Of a DNA stretch of 64,000 nucleotides, positions 42,688-51,396 are shown piece by piece. The notes beneath the pieces were generated by a model. That model was not told the DNA's origin and made no database searches. It saw only the letters and a program-made list of their open reading frames with translations. A program made the position numbers and the translations under genes. Source of the stretch: Solirubrum koreensis (lineage in GTDB: Bacteria > Bacteroidota > Bacteroidia > Cytophagales > Hymenobacteraceae); the NCBI RefSeq assembly GCF_039541855.1, contig NZ_BAABHA010000008.1:1-64000 (forward strand), in the 5' to 3' direction. Positions within the stretch are counted from its first letter, which is position 1, and each line of letters begins with the position of its first letter.

Positions 42688-43362
42688 CTACTGCTCGCGC
42701 ATGACGTAGCCCATGCCCACCACGGTGTGAATGAGCTTGGGCGAAAAATTCCGGTCGATTTTCTTCCGCAGGTAGCCCACGTACACGTCGATGATGTTGG
42801 TGGTGGTGTCGAAATCCACTTCCCACACCCGCTCGGCAATATCCACCCGCGACACGATGCGGCCCTGGTTCAGCAGCAGGTGCTCGAGCAGGGAATACTC
42901 GCGGGTGGTGAGGTCGATGCGCTGCCCGGCCCGGCTCACGATTTTCGAGTCCAGGTTCAGCTCCAGATCGGCCAGGCGCAGCACTTGCGGCGTGCTCGTT
43001 TCGGCGTACCGGTTGGTTAGCGCCCGCACGCGCAGCAGCAGCTCGCGGTAGGCAAAGGGCTTGCTCAGGTAATCGTCGGCGCCGGCTTCAAACCCGGCTT
43101 CTTTATCGGCCAGACTATCGAGGGCGGTGAGCAGCAGCACGGGCACCCGCGGGCGCCGCCCCCGGATGCGCTGGCACAGCTCCACCCCGTTCAGGTAGGG
43201 CAGGTTCACGTCCAGAATCACCACGTCGTAGGGCTGCTGCTGGTAGAGCGACCAGCCCGAGCGGCCGTCGTAGGCAATGGTGAGTTCGTAGCCCTCGTTC
43301 TCAAACCCCTTCTTGACAAACGAGGCTACTTGCGGGTCATCTTCAACCAGTAGAATCTTCAT
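42688..43362 (-). CDS. OmpR-family response regulator
   Basis: 224 residues. Receiver domain with the acidic pair in LLVEDDP, phospho-acceptor Asp51 (VVILDVNLP), Thr/Ser in LLLTALDS and Lys in LSKPFAYREL. The C-terminal winged helix has LTTREYSLLEHLLLNQGRIVSRVDIAERVW and VYVGYLRKKID. It pairs with the kinase encoded 183 bp downstream. It very probably controls the efflux genes on the same strand; no repeated binding site was confirmed by eye. Confidence 0.94.
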   Translation of the reverse strand: MKILLVEDDPQVASFVKKGFENEGYELTIAYDGRSGWSLYQQQPYDVVILDVNLPYLNGVELCQRIRGRRPRVPVLLLTALDSLADKEAGFEAGADDYLSKPFAYRELLLRVRALTNRYAETSTPQVLRLADLELNLDSKIVSRAGQRIDLTTREYSLLEHLLLNQGRIVSRVDIAERVWEVDFDTTTNIIDVYVGYLRKKIDRNFSPKLIHTVVGMGYVMREQ

Positions 43363-43695
43363 GCGAACGTTTCAAAGCCAAGGCCGCTCGCCAATAAGGC
43401 AAGCTGGTTTCTGCTGATGCCCCGCAAAGGTCGTGCATCGGAGGAAAGTCAACAGCTGAAGACCCCAATTTGTGCTTTCCCGCTGCCCGGATTACCGCGC
43501 AGCTTACCGCCAGATGCATTCGGCACACCCTTTCGCCGCTGGCTCCTTTGCCGTGCCTTGCGGTGAAGCCGCCGCTCTGATTTGTTTTTACATTCAGGCA
43601 ACCGAATATAAAGCCGCCCCATCTACCCCCCAGTTGCACACCGCCGGCAGAAGGCCTGGTAGCGGCTCTGCTCCTTCTCCCCTTCCCCATTCCCT
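43363..43695. other. divergent intergenic region
   Basis: Upstream DNA of the response regulator (minus) and the serine hydrolase (plus). TTTG at 43581-43584 followed by a TATAAAG-like stretch at 43607 on could be part of a promoter, but the spacing does not fit well. Nothing else is seen. Confidence 0.35.
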
Positions 43696-45204
43696 ATGAA
43701 GACCTCTACCTTCCGCGGCCTGAGCTACCGGTTAACCACTCTGCTTTGCGTGCTGCTGTGGAGTTTCGGGCCGATAGCCGCGGCCCAGGCCCCAGCCGAC
43801 GCCCTGGATACGTTCCTGAAAGCCAAAATGCAGGAACGCCGCATTCCAGGTTTGCAGCTGGCCGTGGTGCGGCAGGGCAAAGTGGTAAAGCTGGGGCAGT
43901 ACGGGCTGGCCAATTTGCAGGATTCGGTGCCGGTAACGCGACAGTCGCGCTTTTTCCTGAATTCCATTACCAAGGCCTTTGTGGGCGTAGCCGTTATGCA
44001 GCTGGTGGAAGCCGGTAAGCTGGACCTCGCGGCTCCCGCCTCCCGGTACCTCACCGGCCTGCCGGCCGCCTGGCACCCCGTTACCGTGCGGCAGCTACTT
44101 ACCCATACCTCCGGCCTGCCCGACATTATGCCCGAGGACGAGATGGTGACGGAGGGCAACTTCGGCGCGGCGTGGGCAAAAGTGCAAACCCAGCCGCTGG
44201 CCTTTGCGCCCGGCGCGCAGTTTGCCTACAACCAAACCAACTACCTGCTGCTAGGCCAACTCATCGATCAACTCAGCGGCCAGCCCTTTGCCCGCTTTAT
44301 TCAGGAGCGGCAGCTGAACGTGGTGGGGATGCCGCGCACCACCTCCGGCGACGCCCACGACGTGCTGCCCAACGCTGCCCGGGGCTATACCTACGCGCAC
44401 TACGTGGACGGGCAGCGGCGCCGCAGCAGCCAACCCCGCAACCTGTTCGAGGTGTTTCCGCCCATGCTGCGCACGGCTGCGGGCATGAGCTCATCGGCCG
44501 AAGACGTGGCCCACTGGCTGGTGGCGCTGCAGCAGGGCAAGCTGCTGCAACCCAACAGCCTCGTTGAGCTCCGGACGCCCGGTGTGCTAACCAACGGCAC
44601 GCAGCGCGGGTTCAGCAAGCTGCTGAACGGCTACGCGCTGGGCTGGCCTACCATCAACCGCTCCGAGCACCCCGCCATGGCCGCCGTGGGTGGCGGCCGC
44701 TCCGCCGTGTTCCTGTATCCCCAGGACGATATGGCCATTGTGGTACTGACCAATTTGCAGGGCGCGAACCCCGAGAGTTTCGTGGATGAAATTGCCGGCT
44801 TTTACCTGCCCGACATGCGGGCTGCCGCCGGCTTTGGCCTGCCACCCGCCATCCGTACGCTTCAGGCCGATTTGCGCCAGCGCGGTTTCGACAAAGCCGT
44901 GGAGGCCGCGAAACAGGCGAAAAAGAACGACCCAAGCTTCCACCTGGCCGAAGATGAGGTTAACGCCTGGGGCTACACCTTGCTGCAACAGAAGCAGATG
45001 AAAGATGCGCTGCAGGTATTTAAGCTGAACGTGAGCCTGTACCCCGGCAGCGCCAACACCTACGACAGCCTGGCCGAGCTTTACGCCGAGTTGGGCGACA
45101 CCGCTTTGGCCCGCAAGAACTACCAACGCGCCCTCGCCCTGAACCCGAAGAACACCACCGCCGCCCAGTACCTGCAAATAACGGGCTCCAAAGCCAAGAA
45201 CTAG
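43696..45204 (+). CDS. beta-lactamase-family serine hydrolase with C-terminal TPR
   Basis: 502 residues with a signal peptide (LLWSFGPIAAAQA, cleavage near 31). The class C beta-lactamase/DD-peptidase fold has the SxxK motif SITK (Ser90, Lys93), a second motif in FAYNQTNYLLLG (Tyr-Asn-Gln where Tyr-x-Asn is usual) and a third region VGGGRSAVFLYP in place of HTG. From about 390 to 495 two or three TPR units (YTLLQQKQMKDALQVFKLNVSLYPGSANTYDSLAELYAELGD) follow. A periplasmic peptidase or esterase acting on peptidoglycan fragments or other amides is likely; the substrate is unknown. Confidence 0.88.
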   Translation: MKTSTFRGLSYRLTTLLCVLLWSFGPIAAAQAPADALDTFLKAKMQERRIPGLQLAVVRQGKVVKLGQYGLANLQDSVPVTRQSRFFLNSITKAFVGVAVMQLVEAGKLDLAAPASRYLTGLPAAWHPVTVRQLLTHTSGLPDIMPEDEMVTEGNFGAAWAKVQTQPLAFAPGAQFAYNQTNYLLLGQLIDQLSGQPFARFIQERQLNVVGMPRTTSGDAHDVLPNAARGYTYAHYVDGQRRRSSQPRNLFEVFPPMLRTAAGMSSSAEDVAHWLVALQQGKLLQPNSLVELRTPGVLTNGTQRGFSKLLNGYALGWPTINRSEHPAMAAVGGGRSAVFLYPQDDMAIVVLTNLQGANPESFVDEIAGFYLPDMRAAAGFGLPPAIRTLQADLRQRGFDKAVEAAKQAKKNDPSFHLAEDEVNAWGYTLLQQKQMKDALQVFKLNVSLYPGSANTYDSLAELYAELGDTALARKNYQRALALNPKNTTAAQYLQITGSKAKN

Positions 45205-45572
45205 GATTATGGCCGCCGCCTCCAGGCAGATGCTTTGCGGGCACGCGTAATGAGAGAGGTCGGTGCGAGGCAACCCTATGCATTAACCAGCATTCGGGTG
45301 CCCCGTGGCCGATATTTCACCCGCCCGCGCTACTTTTCTTGCCTTCTATTCGCCCGCCGAAGCGTCTTCAAATCTGGGACTTGAAGCCCCTTGCCAGGAA
45401 TGTTCTTCGAAGTTCCAGGAGGGTGGCGTACGGTTAGCCGGTAATTCTCTATTAATATTAGCGCCCGCATTGGCCCCTGCAACGGCACGGCGCTGTGGCG
45501 GGAACACCGTGTGCCTCTAACACCGGCCCACCCAAATCCGGACACCTTACCCTTTACAATTGCCCCGAGGAA
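45205..45572. other. intergenic region upstream of isocitrate dehydrogenase
   Basis: No gene seen. The frame of the dehydrogenase is open to 45495, but the upstream codons have no similarity to the family. TACAATTG at 45555-45562 is one base from TAnnTTTG and may be the -7 element. Confidence 0.35.
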
Positions 45573-46805
45573 ATGACCAAAATCAAAGTAGCAAACCCCG
45601 TTGTGGAGCTGGATGGCGACGAAATGACGCGCATCATCTGGAAATTCATCAAAGACAAACTCATTACCCCGTACCTCGACCTCGACATCAAGTACTACGA
45701 CCTGGGCATTGAGTACCGCGACGAAACCAACGACCAGGTAACCATTGACGCGGCTAACGCCATTCGGCAGTACGGCGTGGGCATTAAGTGCGCCACCATC
45801 ACCCCCGACGAGGAACGCGTAAAGGAGTTCAACCTCAAGCAGATGTGGAAGTCGCCGAACGGCACCATCCGCAATATCCTCGACGGCACCGTGTTTCGCG
45901 AGCCGATTGTGATGAGCAACGTGCCGCGCCTGGTGCCCAACTGGACCGCGCCCATCTGCATCGGCCGCCACGCGTTCGGCGACCAGTACCGCGCCACCGA
46001 TTTCGTGACCAAAGGCAAGGGCAAGCTCACCATCACGTTTACGCCCGAAGATGGCGGCGCCGAGCAGTCGTTTGAGGTGTACAACTTCAAGAGCGACGGC
46101 GTGGCCCTGGCCATGTACAACACCGACGAGAGCATCCGGGGCTTTGCCCACGCCTGCTTTAACCAGGCCCTGATGAAAGGCTGGCCGCTGTACCTCTCCA
46201 CCAAAAACACCATTCTGAAGAAGTACGACGGCCGCTTCAAGGACATTTTCCAGGAGATTTACGAGCAGGATTACCTCGCCAAGTTCAAGGAAGCCGGCAT
46301 CACCTACGAGCACCGCCTGATCGACGACATGGTGGCCTCGGCGCTGAAGTGGAACGGCAACTTTGTGTGGGCCTGCAAAAACTACGACGGCGACGTACAA
46401 AGCGACACCGTGGCCCAGGGCTTCGGCTCGTTGGGTTTGATGACCTCCACGCTGGTTACGCCCGACGGCAAAACCATGGAAGCCGAAGCCGCCCACGGCA
46501 CCGTAACCCGCCACTTCCGCGACCATCAGAAAGGCAAGCCTACCTCCACGAACCCCATTGCCTCCATTTTCGCCTGGACGCGCGGCCTGGAATTCCGCGG
46601 CATCCTCGACGGCAACCAGGAGCTCATCGACTTCTGTAAAGCCCTGGAAGCGGTGTGCATCGAAACCGTGGAAAGCGGCAAAATGACCAAGGACTTGGCC
46701 GTTTGCATCCACGGCAACAAAGTGGAGCACGGGCGCGACTACCTTTACACCGAGGAGTTCCTAGAGGCCCTGGACACCAACCTGAAAGCCAAGTTGAGCA
46801 AATAA
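45573..46805 (+). CDS. icd: NADP-dependent isocitrate dehydrogenase, eukaryote-like type
   Basis: 410 residues from ATG 45573. It oxidatively decarboxylates isocitrate to 2-oxoglutarate in the citric acid cycle. The sequence follows the homodimeric eukaryote-like class: NPVVELDGDEMTRIIWKFIKDKL at the start, ATITPDEERVKEF, KSPNGTIRNILDGTVFREPI (substrate-binding Ser/Asn/Arg), LIDDMVASALKW with the metal-binding Asp, NYDGDVQSD, and AAHGTVTRHFR before the NADP-binding end. Length is normal. It is followed by a strong terminator. Confidence 0.96.
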   Translation: MTKIKVANPVVELDGDEMTRIIWKFIKDKLITPYLDLDIKYYDLGIEYRDETNDQVTIDAANAIRQYGVGIKCATITPDEERVKEFNLKQMWKSPNGTIRNILDGTVFREPIVMSNVPRLVPNWTAPICIGRHAFGDQYRATDFVTKGKGKLTITFTPEDGGAEQSFEVYNFKSDGVALAMYNTDESIRGFAHACFNQALMKGWPLYLSTKNTILKKYDGRFKDIFQEIYEQDYLAKFKEAGITYEHRLIDDMVASALKWNGNFVWACKNYDGDVQSDTVAQGFGSLGLMTSTLVTPDGKTMEAEAAHGTVTRHFRDHQKGKPTSTNPIASIFAWTRGLEFRGILDGNQELIDFCKALEAVCIETVESGKMTKDLAVCIHGNKVEHGRDYLYTEEFLEALDTNLKAKLSK

Positions 46806-46823
46806 GCCGCTTTTGTTTCGTTG

Positions 46824-46858
46824 AAAAGCCCGTTCGGTTACCGAACGGGCTTTTTTTG
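46824..46858. terminator. bidirectional Rho-independent terminator
   Basis: AAAGCCCGTTCGG-TTA-CCGAACGGGCTTT with a T7 tract on the plus strand and an A4 on the other side. It serves isocitrate dehydrogenase and the convergent fructokinase relic. Confidence 0.9.
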
Positions 46859-46875
46859 TGGCCTCTCCGCTGCCC

Positions 46876-47760
46876 CTACTTCGCCAGCAGTTGCGCTACG
46901 TCGGCAGCGGTGAAGGTGGGGGTAGCGCCGGCGCGGGTAGCCACCAGTGCGCCGGAGGCGCAGGCAAAGCGCAAGTTCGCTTCGGGCTGCTGGCCGGCTA
47001 GCCATCCTTGCAGCAGCGCCGCCAGAAACGCGTCGCCGCTGCCAATGGTGTCCTGTACGTTCACCGGCACGCCGGGCGCGCGGTGCAGACTGCCGTTGGT
47101 CCAGAGTAAGGCGCCGTCGGCGCCGCAGGTTACGCACACGGCCTGCAGCCCGAACCGCTCGGCCAGCCACGGCAGGACCACGGAGTACTCGGTGGGCTGC
47201 CCAAACCAGTCCATGATTTCGGTCAGCTCGTGGTGGTTTAGCTTTACCAAATCGGCTTTACCCAGCAGGTATTCCACGCCGGCGCGGGTGTAATGTGGTG
47301 GCCGCAGGTTTACATCGAACACCCGAAAGCGGGCCTGCCCGAGCAAGCGGTGGAGGGTTTCGCGGGAAACCGGACTGCGGGCGGCCAGGCTACCGAACAC
47401 GAACAGCTCGGCTTGGCTTACCAGTAAATCCAGCGCTGGGTCGGGCTGAATGTAGTCCCAAGCCACGGGCTGCACGATGTGGTAAGTCACCTCGTGGGCA
47501 TTGTTCACGTTGGCTTGCACCACGCCGGTTGCGTGGGTGGAGCTACGCTGCACGAACCCGGTGCGCAGCCCTTTGGCAGCGGCAAAGCCGAGCAGCTCAG
47601 CCCCGAGTTCATCGTGGCCCACGCAGCTGATGAGCTGAACCGGTACGCCAAGCTGGTGCAGGTGAACCGCCACGTTAAACGGCGCGCCGCCGGGCTACTT
47701 GCCGGTGGGCAGCACGTCCCACAGGGTTTCTCCGAAACAAACTACTGGGGCGTCTGGCAT
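46876..47760 (-). pseudogene. PfkB-family fructokinase interrupted by an amber codon
   Basis: Reading from ATG 47760: MPDAPVVCFGETLWDVLPTGK, TAG at 47697-47695, then PGGAPFNVAVHLHQLG in the same frame to the end. The family has a Gln codon or similar at this place, so a single C-to-T change (CAG to TAG) is the simplest explanation. The rest is intact: FVFGSLAARSPVSRETL, VFDVNLRPPHYT, VKLNHHELTEI and the catalytic loop DTIGSGDAFLAALL with its Asp. It would phosphorylate fructose or a related sugar. Either a recent null allele, a sequencing error, or a readthrough/selective start within the gene (no good start follows). Confidence 0.75.
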
Positions 47761-48092
47761 GCGGATACCCATTTTCTGGCGGTGGTCATTTTCTGGGCCG
47801 AATACTCGATGCCCCAAAACACGAACTCGGTGCCACAGCCCACGCCTTTTTCGCAGAAGCGGGTGCGCTCTATCTCGTCCAGAACCGTGGTCAAGTAGGC
47901 GCCGTCTACTGCGTCGGGTTGCGGGAAGCAAGCCGCCAATACCGCCGGTATTTCCGGGGCCTTGCTGCTGGCAAAACGGTACGCTAGTTCCTCGGCAAAC
48001 CCTGCTTCGTAAGGCTGCGCTTCGGTACCAGGTGGTGCGGTTTGCTGCGCGGCAAGCTGCTGTCGGTCGGCTATTGTTGCGGGTCGCTCCAT
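47742..48092 (-). CDS. hypothetical protein upstream of the fructokinase relic
   Basis: 116 residues, overlapping the fructokinase start by 19 bp. Composition is that of a soluble, mostly helical protein: FAEELAYRFASSKAPEIPAVLAACFPQPDAVDGAYLTTVLDEIERTRF is followed by CEKGVGCGTEFVFWGIEYSAQKM. There is no signal peptide or membrane segment. No family is recognised. The overlap suggests co-translation with the kinase, but a function cannot be given. Confidence 0.5.
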   Translation of the reverse strand: MERPATIADRQQLAAQQTAPPGTEAQPYEAGFAEELAYRFASSKAPEIPAVLAACFPQPDAVDGAYLTTVLDEIERTRFCEKGVGCGTEFVFWGIEYSAQKMTTARKWVSACQTPQ

Positions 48093-48266
48093 GTTTCGTG
48101 TGAACCGTGCCGCTGGAACCCGGCGGTGGGTTTTGGGGAATTTTTCCTGCGCGGCTCAACTGATTTTACTGCCGCTGCTAGGTTTCCTTTAACGAGTAAT
48201 TCTGCTACCCGCGTTGAGCACCGAACCCAATCCCCATAAAGGGAAGCAGGTATGCTTCTAAGCGGC

Positions 48267-48962
48267 CTAGCGCGGCTTGGTACCCATAAGCTGAAGCTGA
48301 GCCACGTACGATGCCCCCACCGGCACGCTAGCGCTGCCGATGCCTAGCTGGTGGCGCTCCACTTTGTCAATTTTGTCGTTAGCCACTACAAAGGAGCGGT
48401 GCACGCGCGTAAACTGCTCACGGGGCAGCAGTTCCAGCACTTCCTGCATGGTTAGGCGGGTAAGCAGGCGCTTGCCGGTGAGTACAAAGGTGACGTAGTT
48501 GCCGGCGGCTTCCAGGTACAAAATCTCCTCAAACCGCACCTTTACCTGCTCGGTCCCAATCTTCAGAAACAAGAAATCCTTGACCGGCGGCGCCGCAGTT
48601 TGGGTGCGTAGCTGCAGCTGCTCCTGCGCCTTGTTGCAAGCCTTAACGAAGCGCGCCAACGAAAACGGCTTGAGCAGGTAATCCACGGCATCGAGCTCAA
48701 AACCGGTAACGGCGTGCTCGGCGTAAGCAGTGGTGAAAATTACGAGGGGCTTTTTAGACAGACTGCTCACGAACTCCAGCCCCGAAATATCGGGCATGTT
48801 GATGTCCACAAACAGCACGTCCACGGTTTCGCGCTGCAGGTATTCCAGGGCCTGAAAGGCATCGTTAAAACAGGCCTGCAGCTCCACAAACGGCACTTTG
48901 GCAGCCAAGGAACGCAGCACGTCCAGCGCAATGGGTTCGTCGTCGATGGCAATGGCTTTCAC
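48267..48962 (-). CDS. LytTR-family response regulator
   Basis: 231 residues. Receiver domain with AIDDEP, phospho-acceptor Asp53 (LFVDINMPD), TTAYAEHAV and LLKPFSLARF. The C-terminal LytTR DNA-binding domain has DFLFLKIGTEQVKVRFEEILYLEAAGNYVTF and QFTRVHRSFVVANDKID. It pairs with the LytS-type kinase that ends 11 bp upstream. The pair is divergent from the ABC/M1-peptidase operon, its most likely target. Confidence 0.93.
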   Translation of the reverse strand: MKAIAIDDEPIALDVLRSLAAKVPFVELQACFNDAFQALEYLQRETVDVLFVDINMPDISGLEFVSSLSKKPLVIFTTAYAEHAVTGFELDAVDYLLKPFSLARFVKACNKAQEQLQLRTQTAAPPVKDFLFLKIGTEQVKVRFEEILYLEAAGNYVTFVLTGKRLLTRLTMQEVLELLPREQFTRVHRSFVVANDKIDKVERHQLGIGSASVPVGASYVAQLQLMGTKPR

Positions 48963-48973
48963 GGGCGCGGGTG

Positions 48974-50050
48974 TTACAGGTCCAGGGTCAGGTGCACGAA
49001 ATACTCACTGGCCGTTTCGCGAATTACGAGCTCGTGCCGGCCGGGGTACACCAGGGCCAGGCGCTGCTGCACGTTAGCCAGGCCTACGCCGGAGTGCTCG
49101 TCCAGCCGGTCCTGCTCGGGCCGGGGGTGGGTGCTGTTGTACACGTCGAAAAACAGCTTGTTTTGGGTGTGGTACAAGGTCACTTTAATCCATGACTTGC
49201 GCTTGAGGCTGATGCCGTGCTTAAAGGCATTTTCCACAAACGGAATCAGCAGCATGGGTGCAATCCAGCTGGCCGCGGGAGCTTCTTCGAAGTGAGTTTC
49301 GATGCTGATGCTGGGCGAGGACACAATGCGCAGGCTTTGGAGCTCCATGTAATTGCGCAGGTACTCAATTTCGCGGGCCAGCAGGATGCGGGGCTGGTGG
49401 TTTTCGTGTAGCATAAAGCGCATCATGTCGCCCAGCATCTGAATGCCCTGCGCAGTTCGTTCGCTGTTTTCCTGCAGGGCCGTACCGTAGAGCGTGTTCA
49501 GGGCATTGAAGAGAAAGTGCGGGTTGATTTGCGAGCGAAGCGAGTCCAGCGTGGCATTCGACTGCCCCAGCTCTTGCTTAAGCCCCGCCAGGGCCTGCTC
49601 CCCGCGCGTGCGTCGCCGAAACAGCACCCAGCTCAGCGGCGCCGTGAGCAGCAGGTGCACCACCACGTGAAACAAGCTGTAAATCCCTAGCATGTCTTCG
49701 TCGTTGGTGGCTAGCATCAGCAGGTAGCCCAGGAGCAGCGCGGAAGCCGCCAGCAGCAGCAGCACCTTTAGCAGGTAGCGCAGAAAAGCGCGTTTGTGCC
49801 CCAGCACCGACGGAATTAAGGAATAAGCGGCGTAGCAGTGCAGCAGAATTCCCGAGCCAGCCAGCATGGTCCAGAACAACAGCAGCTTGCCCATGGCCTC
49901 GGCGGCCAGCAGCAGCAGCATGCTCAGGCCCCACAAGCCCACGCCCACCACGGCATCGCGCCAGATGATTTGTGAGGACGACGGCGGGTTTTCGCCTTGC
50001 GGCCGTAAGAACGCCCCAATCCGGTGGGCAAAGGGTGGTAAAGGAAGCAT
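48974..50050 (-). CDS. LytS/YehU-type sensor histidine kinase
   Basis: 358 residues. Four membrane segments (about 36-52, 56-75, 92-114 and 122-145), then a short coiled coil and the His_kinase domain with SQINPHFLFNALNTLYG (phospho-acceptor His178). The ATP-binding part has LLIPFVENAFKHGIS and SGVGLANVQQRLALVYPG. There is no extracellular sensor domain, so the signal is probably sensed in the membrane, as by LytS-type kinases that respond to envelope stress. The next gene downstream is its response regulator. Confidence 0.93.
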   Translation of the reverse strand: MLPLPPFAHRIGAFLRPQGENPPSSSQIIWRDAVVGVGLWGLSMLLLLAAEAMGKLLLFWTMLAGSGILLHCYAAYSLIPSVLGHKRAFLRYLLKVLLLLAASALLLGYLLMLATNDEDMLGIYSLFHVVVHLLLTAPLSWVLFRRRTRGEQALAGLKQELGQSNATLDSLRSQINPHFLFNALNTLYGTALQENSERTAQGIQMLGDMMRFMLHENHQPRILLAREIEYLRNYMELQSLRIVSSPSISIETHFEEAPAASWIAPMLLIPFVENAFKHGISLKRKSWIKVTLYHTQNKLFFDVYNSTHPRPEQDRLDEHSGVGLANVQQRLALVYPGRHELVIRETASEYFVHLTLDL

Positions 50051-50484
50051 TGGGCAGAGGGAGTCAGAAAGTTAAGTAAACGACTGCCGCTCGCAGCGGC
50101 TGTGCCGGATTGGGCCGAAATGGAATTGTCGGCCGGTGGCCAAACGCTTCCGGCAGCCCTTTCATCGGCAAGGTTAGGCAGCCTGCCGCGCACCCTCAAC
50201 CCAATGTGATGAATGACCCAAACAAAGTGACGAATTCCGCTTTAGGGCTGCGCTCAACGGGCCGCGCATGGCGGAAAGCTCTGTATTGCTTCGTTCTGGA
50301 AGCAGATGGCAAGGGCTCGGGAGTAAGCCGTTGGCTTTGCAGTGCCGGCGGCAGCGTCTGCCCCGGCTTTGTGGGGCTTCGTCACATTTAGTTTAGGCCG
50401 GTTGCGGTGTGGCCTATTCTTGCTCCCGGTTGGCGGCACTTCTGACAGAAGCCCCAAACGGCCCTATCCTTCACCCCAGAGCAA
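50051..50484. other. divergent control region of the LytTR pair and the ABC/M1 operon
   Basis: No gene seen. TTTG at 50368-50371 and TAGTTTAG at 50389-50396 (one mismatch to TAnnTTTG, 17-nt spacer) may form the promoter of the ABC operon, with a leader of about 85 nt. LytTR sites would be expected here but could not be confirmed by eye. Confidence 0.35.
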
Positions 50485-51396
50485 ATGGACCTGACTATCC
50501 GCAACGTTTCCAAGACCTACGCCAACGGCACCCAGGCCCTGCGTAATGTCTCCCTAACCATTCCGCCAGGCATGTACGGACTCCTGGGCCCCAACGGCGC
50601 CGGTAAATCCACGCTCATGCGCATCCTGGCCACGCTGCAGGAACCCGACACGGGCGAGATTCACCTGGGCGGTATCGACGTGGTGCGCCAGAAACATGAG
50701 CTGCGCGGCACCTTGGGCTACCTGCCCCAGGAGTTTGGCGTGTACCCCAACATGCGCGCCGAAGAATTGCTCGACTACTTCGCCCTGCTCGAAGGCATCA
50801 GGGGCCGTCTGGCACGGCGCGAAGTGGTGGAGCGGCTGCTCCGGCAAACCAACCTCTGGGACATGCGCCGGCAAAAGCTGGGCGGCTTCTCAGGCGGCAT
50901 GCGGCAGCGGTTTGGCGTGGCCGTGGCCCTGCTGGGTAACCCCCGCCTGATGATTGTGGACGAGCCCACGGCCGGCCTGGACCCGGCCGAGCGGGTGCGC
51001 TTCCTGAACCTGCTCAGTGAGTTGGGCGAAAACAGCGTGGTGCTGCTCTCTACCCACATCGTGGAGGATGTGGAGGAATTATGCACGCACATGGCCGTGG
51101 TAAATCGGGGCGAAATTCTGTTGGAAGGCGAGCCGCTACGAGAGGTGCAGGCGTTGAGCGGGCACATCTGGCGCCGGCTCATTACGCGAAACGAGCTGCC
51201 CGTGCTGGAGCAAAACCACGCGGTTATTTCTACCAAAATGCTGGGTGGCCGCACGCTTGTGCACGTCTACAGCCCTGAGCAGCCCAGTCACGCTTTTGAG
51301 CCCGTGGAGCCGGATTTGGAAGACGTGTATTTCACGGTCATGGCGGGGCTCCGCGGTCAGTCTGTTAACCAGCCGCAGCCGGCCCTCGCGCTATGA
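50485..51396 (+). CDS. ABC transporter ATP-binding protein
   Basis: 303 residues. Walker A GPNGAGKST, Q-loop PQEFGVYP, signature FSGGMRQRFGVAVALLG, Walker B LMIVDEPTAGLDP and H-loop STHIVED are all present. The C-terminal 80 residues are a beta-rich extension seen in ATPases that pair with ABC-2 or ABC-M1 permeases. It overlaps the next gene by 4 bp (ATGA), so the two are translated together. Confidence 0.94.
   Translation: MDLTIRNVSKTYANGTQALRNVSLTIPPGMYGLLGPNGAGKSTLMRILATLQEPDTGEIHLGGIDVVRQKHELRGTLGYLPQEFGVYPNMRAEELLDYFALLEGIRGRLARREVVERLLRQTNLWDMRRQKLGGFSGGMRQRFGVAVALLGNPRLMIVDEPTAGLDPAERVRFLNLLSELGENSVVLLSTHIVEDVEELCTHMAVVNRGEILLEGEPLREVQALSGHIWRRLITRNELPVLEQNHAVISTKMLGGRTLVHVYSPEQPSHAFEPVEPDLEDVYFTVMAGLRGQSVNQPQPALAL

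Noticed and set aside
12937..47697. Stop-codon reassignment (TAA in the SulP relic and TAG in the fructokinase read as Gln)
   Set aside because: TAA and TAG end many intact genes in the window, and the SulP gene also has a frameshift; mutation or sequencing error is simpler.
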